Program-made: the position numbers and the translations under genes
Part shown: positions 1 through 8,886 of the stretch, piece by piece
Layout of the letters: each line of letters opens with the position of its first letter
How positions within the stretch are numbered: the stretch's first letter is position 1
Notes under the pieces: model-generated
Told to the model about the DNA's origin: nothing
Databases searched by the model: none
What the model saw: the letters and a program-made list of their open reading frames with translations, nothing else
Origin: Rhodospirillales bacterium
GTDB lineage: Bacteria; Pseudomonadota; Alphaproteobacteria; Acetobacterales; Acetobacteraceae
Assembly: GCA_025351925.1 (NCBI GenBank)
Contig: JANXVC010000186.1
Location: 1-58,728 of the forward strand
DNA: 58,728 bases
Reading direction: 5' to 3'

Positions 1-1792
1 GATCAAATGCGCCGCCATCCCAATTGCGCTGCGGACGCTCGCCATCCGCCAGGAACACTAGGAAGCGCGCTAGACTGCCGTCGATCATCGCGCCGCCCTG
101 CAACGCCTCCCAAAATCGGTCAGGTGTGGTCGCGCCATACAAGCAGGTGCATGGCTGGTTGATATCGACGCGCGGGTTCTCCTTCTTGTTCGCATATTCC
201 GTGCCGCGATACATACCCTTGGCCCGGCTGTAGAGCTTCATCAGCTCCGACATGATTTCCGCCCGGTGCGTCGGCACCTTCCGTCCGGCTACGCCGTCCA
301 GGAACAGGCCAAGCTCATCAACCAGAAATAGCTTAGCAGGATGCCCTTCCATGGCGGATAGCAGCGCCCGCCCGGATGCGATGGTCTCGCCGCTTAGGTA
401 GCGATCAAGCCCAGCCGCGTCGATGGCGCGGCGGGCAACTTCCATAGGATGATCCTTGCCGCCGCCGCTCGGCGCGATGGCAGCGATATAGATGTTTGTC
501 CGCAGGTCAGTCTCTGTCCGATACTTCCGCCCCGCCAGCACTCCAACGGCGCATATCGCTGCGCCCAGCGCTAGGAACGGTTGCGGGTAAGGCGCACTGG
601 CGACGCACTCATCAACAAAAAACCGCAACACGCCATCCACGTCCAGCAATGTCGCCGGCACGATCGGCTTGACCGCAGCCTTGGCTTGGGCGGCGGCGAT
701 TTTTTCCTCAGCAGCCGCCAGCATCGCCTCGCGCTTGTCTTCTTGGCGCGCAAGCAGGTTGGCCGCGATCTGCCCGCCGTGTGCGGTGGCCTTCTCGTTT
801 TCAGTCGCCTTGTTCAATCCATCACGGAAACTATTGCGCAACGTCTGCATGGCCTTGGCGAAATCATCGCAATCCGCACGGCGGCTCTCGGCTGCAGCTG
901 CCAATTCCTCCCACCCCAAGGCTTCCTCAAGGTTGCCGCGCCGGACCTGCCCGGCAACGTCCATCGCACCATCGCGAAAAGCGTTGTGCTTGCCGCCATC
1001 GCCAGCGCTCCGAATTTCGTAGCACCGTTGCCGCAGCACGGCGCGCCCAAGCTCGGTGCCGCCCTCGGGTGCTTGCCGTGCGGGGAGGTCGAAAGATAGC
1101 AGCAACGCAGGCGCATCGTCCTTCTTCGGCGGCTGGAACGGCAATGCGCCTGCGTCCAGATCATCCGCCTCATCAACCGCGCGCCCCTCTATCACGCGCA
1201 TCTCGAATGTCTTGTCCAACGCCCGCCCGTAAAAATACCCTTGGCTCAGCGTGAAGCTTTCACCTGCCAGGATGCCTCCAAGCACGCCGTTGACACGCCC
1301 CATCATAGCGTTGCGACGATGCTCAAGCTCTTCATCGCTCTCACCCGGCGCGCGCACGATCGTGTTCGCGAGCGGCAGCAACAGCCTCCATTTCGGCTCT
1401 TCGGGGGTATAGCGCCCGGTAGTATAGGCGATGCACGCCAAGCCGGCTTCTTCCATCCGGCGGCAGCCTTCCGCAAACGGCATGACTTTGCCATCGTAAT
1501 CTGCCTCGATGCCGTCGAGGGTCAGCACGTTGCCTTTCCAATGTAGGTTGCCGCTGATCTTATCCGGGTCCGGCTGATCGCCATAGGTGCCCAGCACCAA
1601 CAGCGGCAGCGCCACGCGCGTAGGCGCCGTGGTGTTTTCGATAAAGTCTGCCAGGGTTCGGAGCGACAATTCGCGAGGCTTCGGCGGGTTAAAGTTCACG
1701 TTGTCGAACGTCGCGATATCAAGCACGCGGTCGAGGGGATTGACCGTTTCGGGCACCACATCGGCGCAGAAGGTGAAACCGAGCGCAGCCAT
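1..1792 (-). CDS. phage/satellite-type primase-helicase (AEP-like primase plus DUF3987-like ATPase), C-terminus outside window
   Basis: An uninterrupted minus-strand frame of about 597 codons runs off the left edge. Residues about 85-145 resemble a mobile-element AEP primase: an acidic motif GIEADYD is followed by a segment ending AYTTGRYTPEEPKWRLLL. Near residue 420 is a Walker A-like IAPSGGGKD, followed by a Walker B-like LFLVDELGLFLD, as in DUF3987-type helicases. It would prime and unwind DNA during element replication. The ATG overlaps the upstream gene's stop (TGATG), so translation is probably coupled. The frame has no start-to-stop interval inside the window and is easily missed. Family assignment is from motifs only. 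Confidence 0.8.
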   Translation of the reverse strand, partial: MAALGFTFCADVVPETVNPLDRVLDIATFDNVNFNPPKPRELSLRTLADFIENTTAPTRVALPLLVLGTYGDQPDPDKISGNLHWKGNVLTLDGIEADYDGKVMPFAEGCRRMEEAGLACIAYTTGRYTPEEPKWRLLLPLANTIVRAPGESDEELEHRRNAMMGRVNGVLGGILAGESFTLSQGYFYGRALDKTFEMRVIEGRAVDEADDLDAGALPFQPPKKDDAPALLLSFDLPARQAPEGGTELGRAVLRQRCYEIRSAGDGGKHNAFRDGAMDVAGQVRRGNLEEALGWEELAAAAESRRADCDDFAKAMQTLRNSFRDGLNKATENEKATAHGGQIAANLLARQEDKREAMLAAAEEKIAAAQAKAAVKPIVPATLLDVDGVLRFFVDECVASAPYPQPFLALGAAICAVGVLAGRKYRTETDLRTNIYIAAIAPSGGGKDHPMEVARRAIDAAGLDRYLSGETIASGRALLSAMEGHPAKLFLVDELGLFLDGVAGRKVPTHRAEIMSELMKLYSRAKGMYRGTEYANKKENPRVDINQPCTCLYGATTPDRFWEALQGGAMIDGSLARFLVFLADGERPQRNWDGGAFD

Positions 1793-2058
1793 CACACCGC
1801 CCCTGTCTCACGAGCCGCACGCCGGGCACGCTTCGCCGCGGCAGACGCATAAGCTCCGTGCGCTTTTGCAGGGTAGCTTGTGCTCGACAACATCTCGGCC
1901 GCGGCGGGTATGGCGTCGGCGTCGGCAAACCAATTTGCGCCAATGCGCTTGCCCGGGATGCCCCCCGCGACGACGGCGCGAAAGACGCGGTTATAGCTGA
2001 TCAGGCGGTCGGAGACTTTGTTCAACTCGAAAGTGTAGATCGGAAGGGAAAGAAACAC
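1792..2058 (-). CDS. small excisionase/AlpA-like helix-turn-helix protein
   Basis: A protein of about 88 residues. The segment RVFRAVVAGGIPGKRIGANW followed by a small hydrophobic stretch resembles the winged-helix fold of excisionases and AlpA-type regulators, which read a recognition helix then a V/I-G-x-x-W turn. The C-terminus is Ala/Arg rich. I chose the GTG at 2058 because CAGGAG lies about 7 nt upstream; the same frame is open to an ATG at 2127 that has no ribosome site. It is translationally coupled to the primase-helicase gene by a 1-nt overlap. It probably controls excision or early transcription of the element. Confidence 0.6.
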   Translation of the reverse strand: MFLSLPIYTFELNKVSDRLISYNRVFRAVVAGGIPGKRIGANWFADADAIPAAAEMLSSTSYPAKAHGAYASAAAKRARRAARETGAV

Positions 2059-2601
2059 GGCGAGGCTCCTGCAAGTTCGTTGAACCGCCAAGGAACAAAA
2101 GTTTCGTTGCGGGGTTGACCCCGACACCGAAACGCGCCATGTTGAAATCGTCGCTCCAACATGACTTTAGTTCCCCGTCCCGGCGCATTTGCAGTGCGCC
2201 GGGTTCGGTGCTGCGCACGGAATGCACGCAACGATTTGCACTTGGGAACAATCCGCTATCGTTTCAAGTGCTGACCCACACCGCACGATTCGGGTCAACA
2301 CAATTTTGCAGGCGAAATGACCTATTTGCTTGGGTTTTGCCCTATCAGCCGTCATACTTCGATGCGTGCATACCTGTCACGCAATGAACGCATGGATGCG
2401 GTGGGTGTTGTTTAACGTATAGCTTGCTGTCAAGCATTGCGTTTCGCTCATAGCTTGTTCTGAGGCTTGCAGCCAGTCGCACAGTGCCGCCCGTTCCTAT
2501 CGGCTTCCATATATCTGCATCGTGGGCAAAGCGGCCCGTTCCCACACGGGCACTCTCATGCGATTTTGGTTGAAGGCATTCAACCTGCACGAGAGCGCAA
2601 T
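2059..2601. promoter_or_regulatory. divergent control region between the HTH/primase operon and the integrase
   Basis: There are 543 bases between the two divergent starts and no convincing gene. The stretch is lower in GC than the flanks in places (2270-2440) and must hold both promoters. A palindrome GGGGT-tg-ACCCC lies at 2111-2122 and a longer inverted repeat at 2138-2163 is listed separately. Short open frames here have no recognisable product. Confidence 0.5.
2138..2163. promoter_or_regulatory. inverted repeat CATGTTG-N12-CAACATG, candidate operator
   Basis: Perfect 7-base arms (2138-2144 and 2157-2163) are separated by 12 bases, about 80 bp upstream of the HTH gene start. The spacing suits a dimeric DNA-binding protein such as the neighbouring HTH product. 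Function is inferred from position only. Confidence 0.35.
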
Positions 2602-3642
2602 ATGGCCCGCCCGAAAGCCGAACAACCCACCTTCTCTCTCGCGCTCCGATCCCGGCGCTACTACGTCCAGTATTGGGAAAATGGCGCGACGCAGCGGGTC
2701 TCCTGCCGAACAAGCGTCGCCTCGGAAGCTCGCCGCTTCCTAGCGGAATTCGAAGCCGGACGCGCTGCGCCACTGGTGCCGGATAGCCCGACTGTTGGCG
2801 ACGTTCTAGACGGCTACCAGGCCGAACGTCAGTTGAAGCCTGTCAGCCCGACGCTGGGCTACAACGTCGCGCGGCTGAAGTCCTTTCTGGCCGATCTGCC
2901 GGTTGACCTCATCACGAAAGAGCGCGTCCGGCACTATCTTGCGACACGGCGCAAAGCGGGAGCTGGCGGGGCACCGTCGAAGCACAGGAAGGCCCCCAAG
3001 CCCCTAGCCGACGCTACGCTGCGTCGCGAGCTGCTGACGCTCCGGGCGGCTCTCGTCTGGGCGCAGCGCGAGGGCTGGATTGCAAATGTCCCGCACATCG
3101 AGGCGCCTGGCGCTGGTGCCGCACGTGATCGCTGGCTTACGCGCCCAGAAGCAGCAAATCTGCTCGCCAGCGCAAAGCATCTTCACGTCCGCGTGTTCAT
3201 CGCCTTGGCGATCTACACGGCAGCACGTGCCGGCGCGCTATTGGACCTCACGTGGGATCGCGTGGACTTCGAGGGCGGTGTGATTGACCTTGGGAATGGC
3301 CGTGGAAACAAACGCCGCGCCGTCATCCCGCTGCACCCTGCGTTGCGGCCCGTGCTGATCGAGGCAGCGGAAGCTCGCACCTCCGAATGGGTTGTCGAGC
3401 ACGGTGGGCAGAAGGTCGGCAGCGTCAAAGTCGGGTTCCGCAACGCCGCGGAGCGTGCCGGACTGGTTGGTGTGACGCCGCATGTCCTACGGCACACCGC
3501 CGCCACTTGGATGGCGCAGCGCGGCGTCAGCCTAGAGCGGATTGCCGCATACCTGGGAAACAACGCCGCCACCGTGGAGCGGGTCTACGTCAAGCACACG
3601 CCCGATTTCATGGCGGAAGCGACTGCCGCGCTGTCCGACTAA
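2602..3642 (+). CDS. int: tyrosine recombinase / integrase
   Basis: A 346-residue phage-type integrase. An N-terminal Arm/core-binding region is followed by a catalytic domain with Arg209 (TAARAGALLDL), the H-x-x-R-H box at 294-298 (HVLRHTAATW) and nucleophile Tyr329 (VERVYVKHTPD). The ATG at 2602 was preferred over an upstream in-frame codon at 2467 because the protein then begins MARPKAEQP, typical of the family, with a purine-rich GAGAG before it. The gene stops 66 bases before the 3' end of tRNA-Thr, the usual arrangement for an integrase recombining into a tRNA gene. It should catalyse site-specific integration and excision of the element to its left. Confidence 0.95.
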   Translation: MARPKAEQPTFSLALRSRRYYVQYWENGATQRVSCRTSVASEARRFLAEFEAGRAAPLVPDSPTVGDVLDGYQAERQLKPVSPTLGYNVARLKSFLADLPVDLITKERVRHYLATRRKAGAGGAPSKHRKAPKPLADATLRRELLTLRAALVWAQREGWIANVPHIEAPGAGAARDRWLTRPEAANLLASAKHLHVRVFIALAIYTAARAGALLDLTWDRVDFEGGVIDLGNGRGNKRRAVIPLHPALRPVLIEAAEARTSEWVVEHGGQKVGSVKVGFRNAAERAGLVGVTPHVLRHTAATWMAQRGVSLERIAAYLGNNAATVERVYVKHTPDFMAEATAALSD

Positions 3643-3679
3643 CCGAGTTTCCAAGGTTTCTTTGCCTTGAAAACGTTCG

Positions 3680-3694
3680 TTGCAGAAGCTGCAA
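3680..3694 (-). terminator. inverted repeat downstream of tRNA-Thr
   Basis: TTGCAG-aag-CTGCAA forms a 6-bp stem between the integrase and the 3' end of the minus-strand tRNA. It could end the tRNA transcript, but no T-run follows directly on the minus strand. Confidence 0.3.
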
Positions 3695-3708
3695 GTTACT
3701 GAAAAAAT

Positions 3709-3783
<75 letters not shown>

Positions 3784-4200
3784 ACGGGGCCTTCGTTGGC
3801 CTGGAGTTTCCTACGGGTTCGGACGGGCAGACGCAAGCTCTGCGACGGTTAGGCTGACCGGCACCTGACAAAGCGGCGTTGCAGGAAGCCAGGGTGCCGG
3901 ACCGGCTTGGGCGAGCGCCCAGATTTTGGTAAAGCGGCACTCAACACTGTTACAACTTGAAATTGTATCACTGTTTGTTTTTCTCTTTTTCGTAGGCAGC
4001 ACGGCCGATAACCCGGGTCACACCCATTCGTGACCACTTTATTTTTGTTTCGTAAAGGAATGCTTGCCAAAAGTTGAGACTAATAGCGTAATAACGAACG
4101 TTCCAGCGACGGATCGGAGCGCGGATGGTTTCTCGGTGCAAGATGCCGAGGAGACTGACGCGGCCGTTCCATCCTAGCCGGTTTGTTTGTGGAGGATGGG
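3784..4200. promoter_or_regulatory. intergenic region upstream of the Crp/Fnr gene, with palindrome at 3951-3967
   Basis: No gene was recognised. TACAA-CTTGAAA-TTGTA at 3951-3967 is a near-symmetric 17-bp palindrome in an AT-richer stretch and could be an operator. It does not match the classical FNR/FixK half-site pattern well. A T-rich segment at 3976-3994 lies nearby. Confidence 0.3.
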
Positions 4201-4914
4201 TTGTTTGATATCGAAACTGTAGGGCCAGGCTGGCCTTCCACGGATGTGTTGCGAGTGGAGCAGCGATTTGCCCCTCGCAACACCTCGATGGCGCGCGCTG
4301 GCGAGTCAGGCGTCCGTGTCCGTGTCATTGCCTCCGGTTGGGCCTATCGCTATCGGACGCTGCACGACGGCCGCCGGCAGATCCTCAACGTGATGCTGCC
4401 TGGCGACACGTTCGGGCTCGAGACGCTGTTCAACCAGCCGACGCAGGCCTCGGTCCAGACCTCCACGGCGCTGACCTACTTCGCCCTGTCTTCGTCCGAC
4501 CTGACCAGCGCCTTCGATTTGCTGCCGGAGTTCCGCCGGCAGCTTTTCCAGATCATTCTGGCCGAGAAGGCTGCAACGGAAGACTGGCTGGTCCGGCTCG
4601 GGCAGTTCGACGCCGAGGAGCGCACGGCTGGACTGCTGATGTCGCTGCATAGCCGCTTGCAGCAATGCGGTCTGGCCTCCGGACCCAGCTTCGTCCTGGA
4701 GTTGACGCAGCAGGAGATGGCGGACGTGTTAGGCCTGCACGTCATCCACGTGAACCGGGTGCTTGGCCGGTTGCGCGCCCGCAAGCTGCTATCGACCAGC
4801 GGCAAGACCGTCACACTGCACGATCTGTCACGGTTGGCCGAGTTGGTGCCGCCGTTGCGGCAAGCCGGGACGTCGGCCGGAGTACTAGCAACCGACGATT
4901 TTATCACTGCATGA
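4201..4914 (+). CDS. Crp/Fnr family transcriptional regulator
   Basis: About 237 residues. The N-terminal half is a cyclic-nucleotide-binding-type beta roll (YRYRTLHDGRRQILNVMLPG, then GDTFGLE), followed by a long dimer helix. The C-terminal winged HTH (LTQQEMADVLGLHVIHVNRV, then LGRLRARKLL) matches the HTH_CRP family. No N-terminal cysteine cluster is visible, so it is not a classical oxygen-sensing Fnr. TTG at 4201 follows GGAGG by 5 bases; in-frame TTG 4183 and GTG 4189 are alternatives that lack an upstream ribosome site. It is monocistronic. Ligand and targets are unknown. Confidence 0.88.
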   Translation: MFDIETVGPGWPSTDVLRVEQRFAPRNTSMARAGESGVRVRVIASGWAYRYRTLHDGRRQILNVMLPGDTFGLETLFNQPTQASVQTSTALTYFALSSSDLTSAFDLLPEFRRQLFQIILAEKAATEDWLVRLGQFDAEERTAGLLMSLHSRLQQCGLASGPSFVLELTQQEMADVLGLHVIHVNRVLGRLRARKLLSTSGKTVTLHDLSRLAELVPPLRQAGTSAGVLATDDFITA

Positions 4915-5295
4915 CGCCCCGGCGCCACCCGGCGCAATGGCCGGACTTCCCGGCCGGACACGTCCAAAGTTCCTTCTGCTCGTGCCGGTAGCGTTAATTA
5001 GCATCTGCATCTTTCCGCTCTCGACTTTAGACAAAAAGCTATGCTTTCAAACATACTACAAAATATTGCTAAAATCTAGTAGCATTAGTTAGTTCAATAC
5101 TTTTATTCCAAGAGTAATTTTAGATCTTAGCAATCACTTAGTAGTTTTCACAGTAAGAAGAGTAGATTTTTTATTGCATATTACAATTTTCTATAAATTT
5201 CAGATGAATAACTCATTGTTTTTACAAAGCAGCATGATGATTGCAACGTAACGTTTTGGCTCACCGGTCCATATTGTTTGGAAAGGACAGCCGAA
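4915..5295. promoter_or_regulatory. AT-rich intergenic region before the PEP-CTERM gene
   Basis: 380 bases without a gene. The first 60 are GC-rich and contain a hairpin (4939-4955). From about 4990 to 5270 the composition drops sharply to AT-rich, unlike the rest of the window, and presumably carries the promoter of the PEP-CTERM gene. Confidence 0.4.
4939..4955 (+). terminator. GC-rich hairpin after the Crp/Fnr gene
   Basis: GGCCGG-acttc-CCGGCC, a perfect 6-bp stem 25 bases after the stop codon. There is no T-run, so it is at best a weak intrinsic terminator. Confidence 0.35.
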
Positions 5296-5928
5296 ATGGA
5301 AAGTTTTGATATGAACAAGTTTTTGCTTGGCTCGTTGGCGCTTGCGGCATCCGTATCGGTTGCTTCAATGGCGCAAGCAGCCCCGATTAATTTTTCGTTT
5401 GCTGGACCAAACCAGGATCTGGGCGCAACGCATTCCTACACGGCCGGCACACCACTCCTAACGGTGCTTGCAGCTGGATTTAGCGGCACAAAACCCGTCC
5501 ATCTCTACGGTAAAGACCTCGGTGGCAACGAACGAGGCGTCGGTCTCGTAAACGACCCAAGCAAGCAGCATGAGATCACGCCGGGCAGCTTCGTCCAGCT
5601 CGACGTGCAGGGCCTGATCGGCAATGTGGCCAGCATGAGCGTTATGTTTGGTTTCAACAGCGCGACCGATGGCGAAGAATATGCTGTTTACGGTTCCAAT
5701 GTCTCCGGCACGCTTGGAACGCTTCTCACCTCAGGCTTTGACCAGACATCGCATAACCTCCCGCATTTCTCTGACTACAAATATTACGATTTTGAATCAT
5801 TGCATGGCAACGTGTTGCTGCACGAGATCTCAGCAAACCAAGAAGTTCCGGAACCCGCAAGCATGGCGCTGGTCGGAGTCGGGCTAATTGGCCTGGGTTA
5901 CATCCGTCGCCGGGCTATCCGGGGCTGA
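5296..5928 (+). CDS. PEP-CTERM sorting-domain exported protein
   Basis: About 210 residues. It has an N-terminal signal peptide (MNKFLLGSLALAASVSVASM, cleavage near AQA) and a C-terminal PEP-CTERM tag: VPEPASMALVGVGLIGLGY followed by basic IRRRA. Between them is a Gly/Ser/Thr-rich, beta-rich domain of unknown function without cysteines. PEP-CTERM proteins are processed by exosortase and usually exported to the envelope or extracellular matrix; no exosortase lies in this window. The start at 5296 has AAAGGA 8 bases upstream; ATG 5311 is an alternative. The AT-rich upstream region and isolated position suggest independent control. Confidence 0.88.
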   Translation: MESFDMNKFLLGSLALAASVSVASMAQAAPINFSFAGPNQDLGATHSYTAGTPLLTVLAAGFSGTKPVHLYGKDLGGNERGVGLVNDPSKQHEITPGSFVQLDVQGLIGNVASMSVMFGFNSATDGEEYAVYGSNVSGTLGTLLTSGFDQTSHNLPHFSDYKYYDFESLHGNVLLHEISANQEVPEPASMALVGVGLIGLGYIRRRAIRG

Positions 5929-5936
5929 CGCAACGT

Positions 5937-5961
5937 CCAGCCAGGTGAGTCACTTGGCTGG
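5937..5961 (+). terminator. 12-bp-arm palindrome after the PEP-CTERM gene
   Basis: Arms 5937-5948 and 5950-5961 (CCAGCCAGGTGA / TCACTTGGCTGG) are complementary except for one G-T pair. They fold as a hairpin 8 bases after the stop. A second small stem ATCGGT/ACCGAT with an A-rich loop follows at 5974-5990, and a T6 run lies at about 6006. A transcription terminator is the likeliest role. Confidence 0.5.
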
Positions 5962-6080
5962 GCCATGGCGCGGATCGGTAAAAAACCGATTCCGACCAGC
6001 CACGCTTTTTTGGCGTCTTGCCTCGCATGCATCGCGGGCGCACGCTTGACGGGCTGCCGAGACCGGCATTCCCTACCGCC

Positions 6081-6242
6081 ATGGACGACACACCCCGCCT
6101 GACCGCCGCCGCTCCGTCACGCACGGAAACCACCCGGGACGCCCGCCTAGAGCGTGAAGCCGCGGCACTTCGGGAAAACCTGCGCCGTCGCAAGCAACAG
6201 GCACGCGAACGGGCGGGACCGCCCAAGCCCGAATCCACCTGA
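6081..6242 (+). CDS. small charged helical protein of unknown function
   Basis: About 53 residues starting MDDTPRL. The C-terminal half is an Arg/Lys/Ala-rich helix (LEREAAALRENLRRRKQQAR). Small proteins with the pattern ALRxNLRRRKxQ occur in other Alphaproteobacteria and are often annotated hypothetical. It precedes dcd by 57 bases in the same direction, so it may share its transcript. The frame is open upstream to 6018, but the ATG at 6081 gives the conserved-looking part. No function can be assigned. Confidence 0.55.
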   Translation: MDDTPRLTAAAPSRTETTRDARLEREAAALRENLRRRKQQARERAGPPKPEST

Positions 6243-6299
6243 CGTTTGCCGCCCAGCGCCGTCCGCGCTAGACGCAACGAGCAGCTACCAGGTGCGACT

Positions 6300-6854
6300 A
6301 TGTCCGTAATGCCCGACCACTGGATACGCCGCATGGCGCAGGACCACGCCATGATCGACCCGTTCGTCGAAACCCAGCAGCGCGACGGCGTCATCAGCTA
6401 CGGCCTGTCCAGCTACGGCTACGACGCCCGCGTCGCCGACGAGTTTAAAGTTTTCACCAACGTTGACAGCGCCGTGGTCGATCCCAAGGCGTTCAGCCCA
6501 GACAGCTTTGTCACCCGCGTCGGTCCCACCTGCACCATCCCGCCAAACTCCTTCGTTCTCGCCCACACCGTCGAGTATTTCCGCATCCCGCGCGACATCC
6601 TGGTGATCTGTCTCGGCAAGAGCACCTACGCCCGCTGCGGCATCATCGTGAACGTGACGCCGCTGGAGCCCGAGTGGGAGGGCCAGGTGACGATCGAGAT
6701 CAGCAACACCACGCCGCTGCCCGCCCGCATCCACGCGCATGAGGGCATCTGCCAGTTCCTGTTCCTGCAGGGATCAAGCCCGCCCGAGGTCAGCTATGCC
6801 GACCGGGCTGGCAAATATATGCGCCAGCGCGGCGTCTCGCTGCCGCGAATGTAA
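6300..6854 (+). CDS. dcd: dCTP deaminase
   Basis: 184 residues, the usual size for Dcd. It converts dCTP to dUTP with release of ammonia, feeding dTMP synthesis in the cytosol. Family signatures are [15 protein letters not shown] near the N-terminus, the nucleotide-binding [11 protein letters not shown] and the catalytic-Glu segment [18 protein letters not shown]. The C-terminus [14 protein letters not shown] matches the closing lid. The ATG at 6300 gives [13 protein letters not shown]; the codon at 6309 (MPDHW) is also possible. murA begins 12 bases downstream, so the two are probably co-transcribed. Confidence 0.95.
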   Translation: MSVMPDHWIRRMAQDHAMIDPFVETQQRDGVISYGLSSYGYDARVADEFKVFTNVDSAVVDPKAFSPDSFVTRVGPTCTIPPNSFVLAHTVEYFRIPRDILVICLGKSTYARCGIIVNVTPLEPEWEGQVTIEISNTTPLPARIHAHEGICQFLFLQGSSPPEVSYADRAGKYMRQRGVSLPRM

Positions 6855-6866
6855 GGGAAAAGCCGC

Positions 6867-8120
6867 ATGGACCGTATTCGAATCCGCGGCGGCCGGCCGC
6901 TGCACGGCGACCTGCAGATTGGCGGCGCAAAGAACGCAGCTCTGCCGCTGATGACCGCCGGGATGCTGACCGACGACCGTCTGCTGCTCGGCAACGTGCC
7001 GCGGTTGGCCGACATCGCCACCATGTCGGCGCTGATCGCGCAGCACGGCGTCGCCGTCGTGCCCGATGGGCGCACGCTGTCGATCGGCGGACCCATAACC
7101 AACACCGAGGCGCCCTATGAGATCGTGCGCAAGATGCGCGCCTCCATCTTGGTGCTCGGCCCCTTGCTGGCGCGGGTGCGGGAGGCGCGGGTGTCGCTCC
7201 CCGGCGGCTGCGCCATCGGCACGCGCCCAGTCGATCTGCACCTCAAGGGCCTGGAGCAGATGGGCGCGCTGATCCGACTCGACGGCGGCTATGTGCACGC
7301 TGCCGTGCCGGGCGGGCTGCGCGGGGCGGTGATCGTGCTACCCTTCGCCTCGGTCGGCGCCACCGAGAATCTGCTGATGGCCGCGACCCTCGCCGACGGC
7401 CGGACCGAGATCGCCAATGCGGCGCGCGAGCCGGAAATCAGTGACCTCGCGACCTGCCTGATCGCCATGGGCGCCCGCATTGAAGGCGTCGGCTCCGACA
7501 AGCTCGTGGTGGACGGCGTCCCCCGGCTGCACGGCGCCGAGCACCCGATCGTCGGCGACCGCATCGAGACCGGCACCTACGCCTGCGCCGCCGCCATCAC
7601 CGGGGGCGAAATCCGGCTGCTGGGAGGACAGCTCGCCCATCTCGGCGCGGTCGCCGCAGCGCTGCGGACCGCGGGCGTTGAACTGACGGAGCAGGACGGC
7701 GCATTGATGGTCCGGCGCCGGAACGGCCTGCGCGGCGCCGACGCCATGACCGAGCCCTATCCAGGCTTCCCGACCGATATGCAGGCGCAGTTCATGGCGC
7801 TGATGTCGGTAGCCGAGGGTGCGGCCATGGTAACCGAGACGATCTTCGAAAACCGCTTCATGCATGTGCCCGAGCTGAACCGCATGGGTGCCAACATCAA
7901 CGTGCACGGCTCCAGCGCCATCGTGCGCGGCGTGCGCGGCTTGTCCGGCGCCCCGGTGATGGCGACGGATCTGCGGGCGTCGGTTTCGCTGGTGCTCGCG
8001 GGCTTGGCGGCGCGTGGGGATACCATCGTCAACCGCGTTTATCACCTCGACCGCGGCTACGAGGCGCTGGAGCAGAAGCTGGCGGCGTGCGGTGCGGACA
8101 TAGAACGCATCCCCGGTTGA
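6867..8120 (+). CDS. murA: UDP-N-acetylglucosamine 1-carboxyvinyltransferase
   Basis: 417 residues, full length. It transfers enolpyruvate from PEP to UDP-GlcNAc, the first committed step of peptidoglycan synthesis. The N-terminus has [11 protein letters not shown] with the catalytic Lys, and the loop [16 protein letters not shown] puts the PEP-binding, fosfomycin-target residue exactly at Cys115. The second lobe contains [14 protein letters not shown] and [15 protein letters not shown]. It starts 12 bases after dcd and precedes hisG. The murA-hisG-hisD-infA-maf order is typical of Alphaproteobacteria. Confidence 0.97.
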   Translation: MDRIRIRGGRPLHGDLQIGGAKNAALPLMTAGMLTDDRLLLGNVPRLADIATMSALIAQHGVAVVPDGRTLSIGGPITNTEAPYEIVRKMRASILVLGPLLARVREARVSLPGGCAIGTRPVDLHLKGLEQMGALIRLDGGYVHAAVPGGLRGAVIVLPFASVGATENLLMAATLADGRTEIANAAREPEISDLATCLIAMGARIEGVGSDKLVVDGVPRLHGAEHPIVGDRIETGTYACAAAITGGEIRLLGGQLAHLGAVAAALRTAGVELTEQDGALMVRRRNGLRGADAMTEPYPGFPTDMQAQFMALMSVAEGAAMVTETIFENRFMHVPELNRMGANINVHGSSAIVRGVRGLSGAPVMATDLRASVSLVLAGLAARGDTIVNRVYHLDRGYEALEQKLAACGADIERIPG

Positions 8121-8181
8121 GGGTTTCGGCCGTGGACGCCGGGTGCTAGACCGCGCTCCTATCTCACGGCCAGGAGCCCGC

Positions 8182-8886
8182 ATGACTGCCCCCTTTCCGG
8201 CCGCATCCCTCGCGCCGGAGGCCCAGCACCCGATTATCTTGGCACTGCCCAAGGGCCGCATCCTCGCGGAGTGCGCGCCGTTGCTGGAGCGTGGCGGGGT
8301 GCGTCCGGCTACAGACTACGCTGACGAGGACAGCCGGCGGCTGCGCTTTCCGACCAATGACCCGGCGCTTGACGTCGTGCGGGTCCGCCCATTCGACGTC
8401 GCGACCTTCGTGGCGTTTGGCGCAGCGCACATCGGCATCTGCGGCGCCGATGTGCTGATGGAGTTCGACTATCCGGAGATCTACGCGCCCCTCGACCTCG
8501 GCATCGGGCAATGCCGGGTCAGCGTGGCGGAGCCCGCGGCCACCGTCGGCAGCGACGACCCTTCAACGTGGTCCCGCGTCCGGGTCGCCACGAAATATCC
8601 GAACATCGCCCGCCGGCACTACGCGGCGCGCGGGGTGCAGGCGGAGATCGTGCACCTGAACGGCGCGATGGAGCTGGCGCCAGGGCTAGGCCTGTCCCGC
8701 TTGATCGTTGACCTCGTGCAGACCGGCAGCACGCTGCTCGCGAACGGACTGCAGGAGACGGAGGTGATCGCGCACGTGACCAGTCGTCTGATCGTGAACC
8801 GTACCGCACTGAAAACCCAGCCGGAGGCCATCGGCGCCTGGATCGCCCGCTTCCGCGCGGCCCAGCTTGCATCCGAGGCGATATGA
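8182..8886 (+). CDS. hisG: ATP phosphoribosyltransferase, short form
   Basis: 234 residues. It catalyses the first step of histidine synthesis, ATP plus PRPP to phosphoribosyl-ATP. ILALPKGRI at the N-terminus and DLVQTGSTLLANGL at the PRPP-binding site are diagnostic. It lacks the C-terminal regulatory domain of long HisG, so it belongs to the HisG_S type, which needs the regulatory partner HisZ; no hisZ is in this window. The start at 8182 follows CAGGAG by 7 bases. It overlaps hisD by 4 bases (ATGA), implying coupled translation. Confidence 0.96.
   Translation: MTAPFPAASLAPEAQHPIILALPKGRILAECAPLLERGGVRPATDYADEDSRRLRFPTNDPALDVVRVRPFDVATFVAFGAAHIGICGADVLMEFDYPEIYAPLDLGIGQCRVSVAEPAATVGSDDPSTWSRVRVATKYPNIARRHYAARGVQAEIVHLNGAMELAPGLGLSRLIVDLVQTGSTLLANGLQETEVIAHVTSRLIVNRTALKTQPEAIGAWIARFRAAQLASEAI

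Noticed and set aside
2115-2387. 90-codon plus-strand frame in the element control region
   Set aside because: It has no ribosome site and no family likeness, and it overlaps the inverted repeat that looks regulatory.
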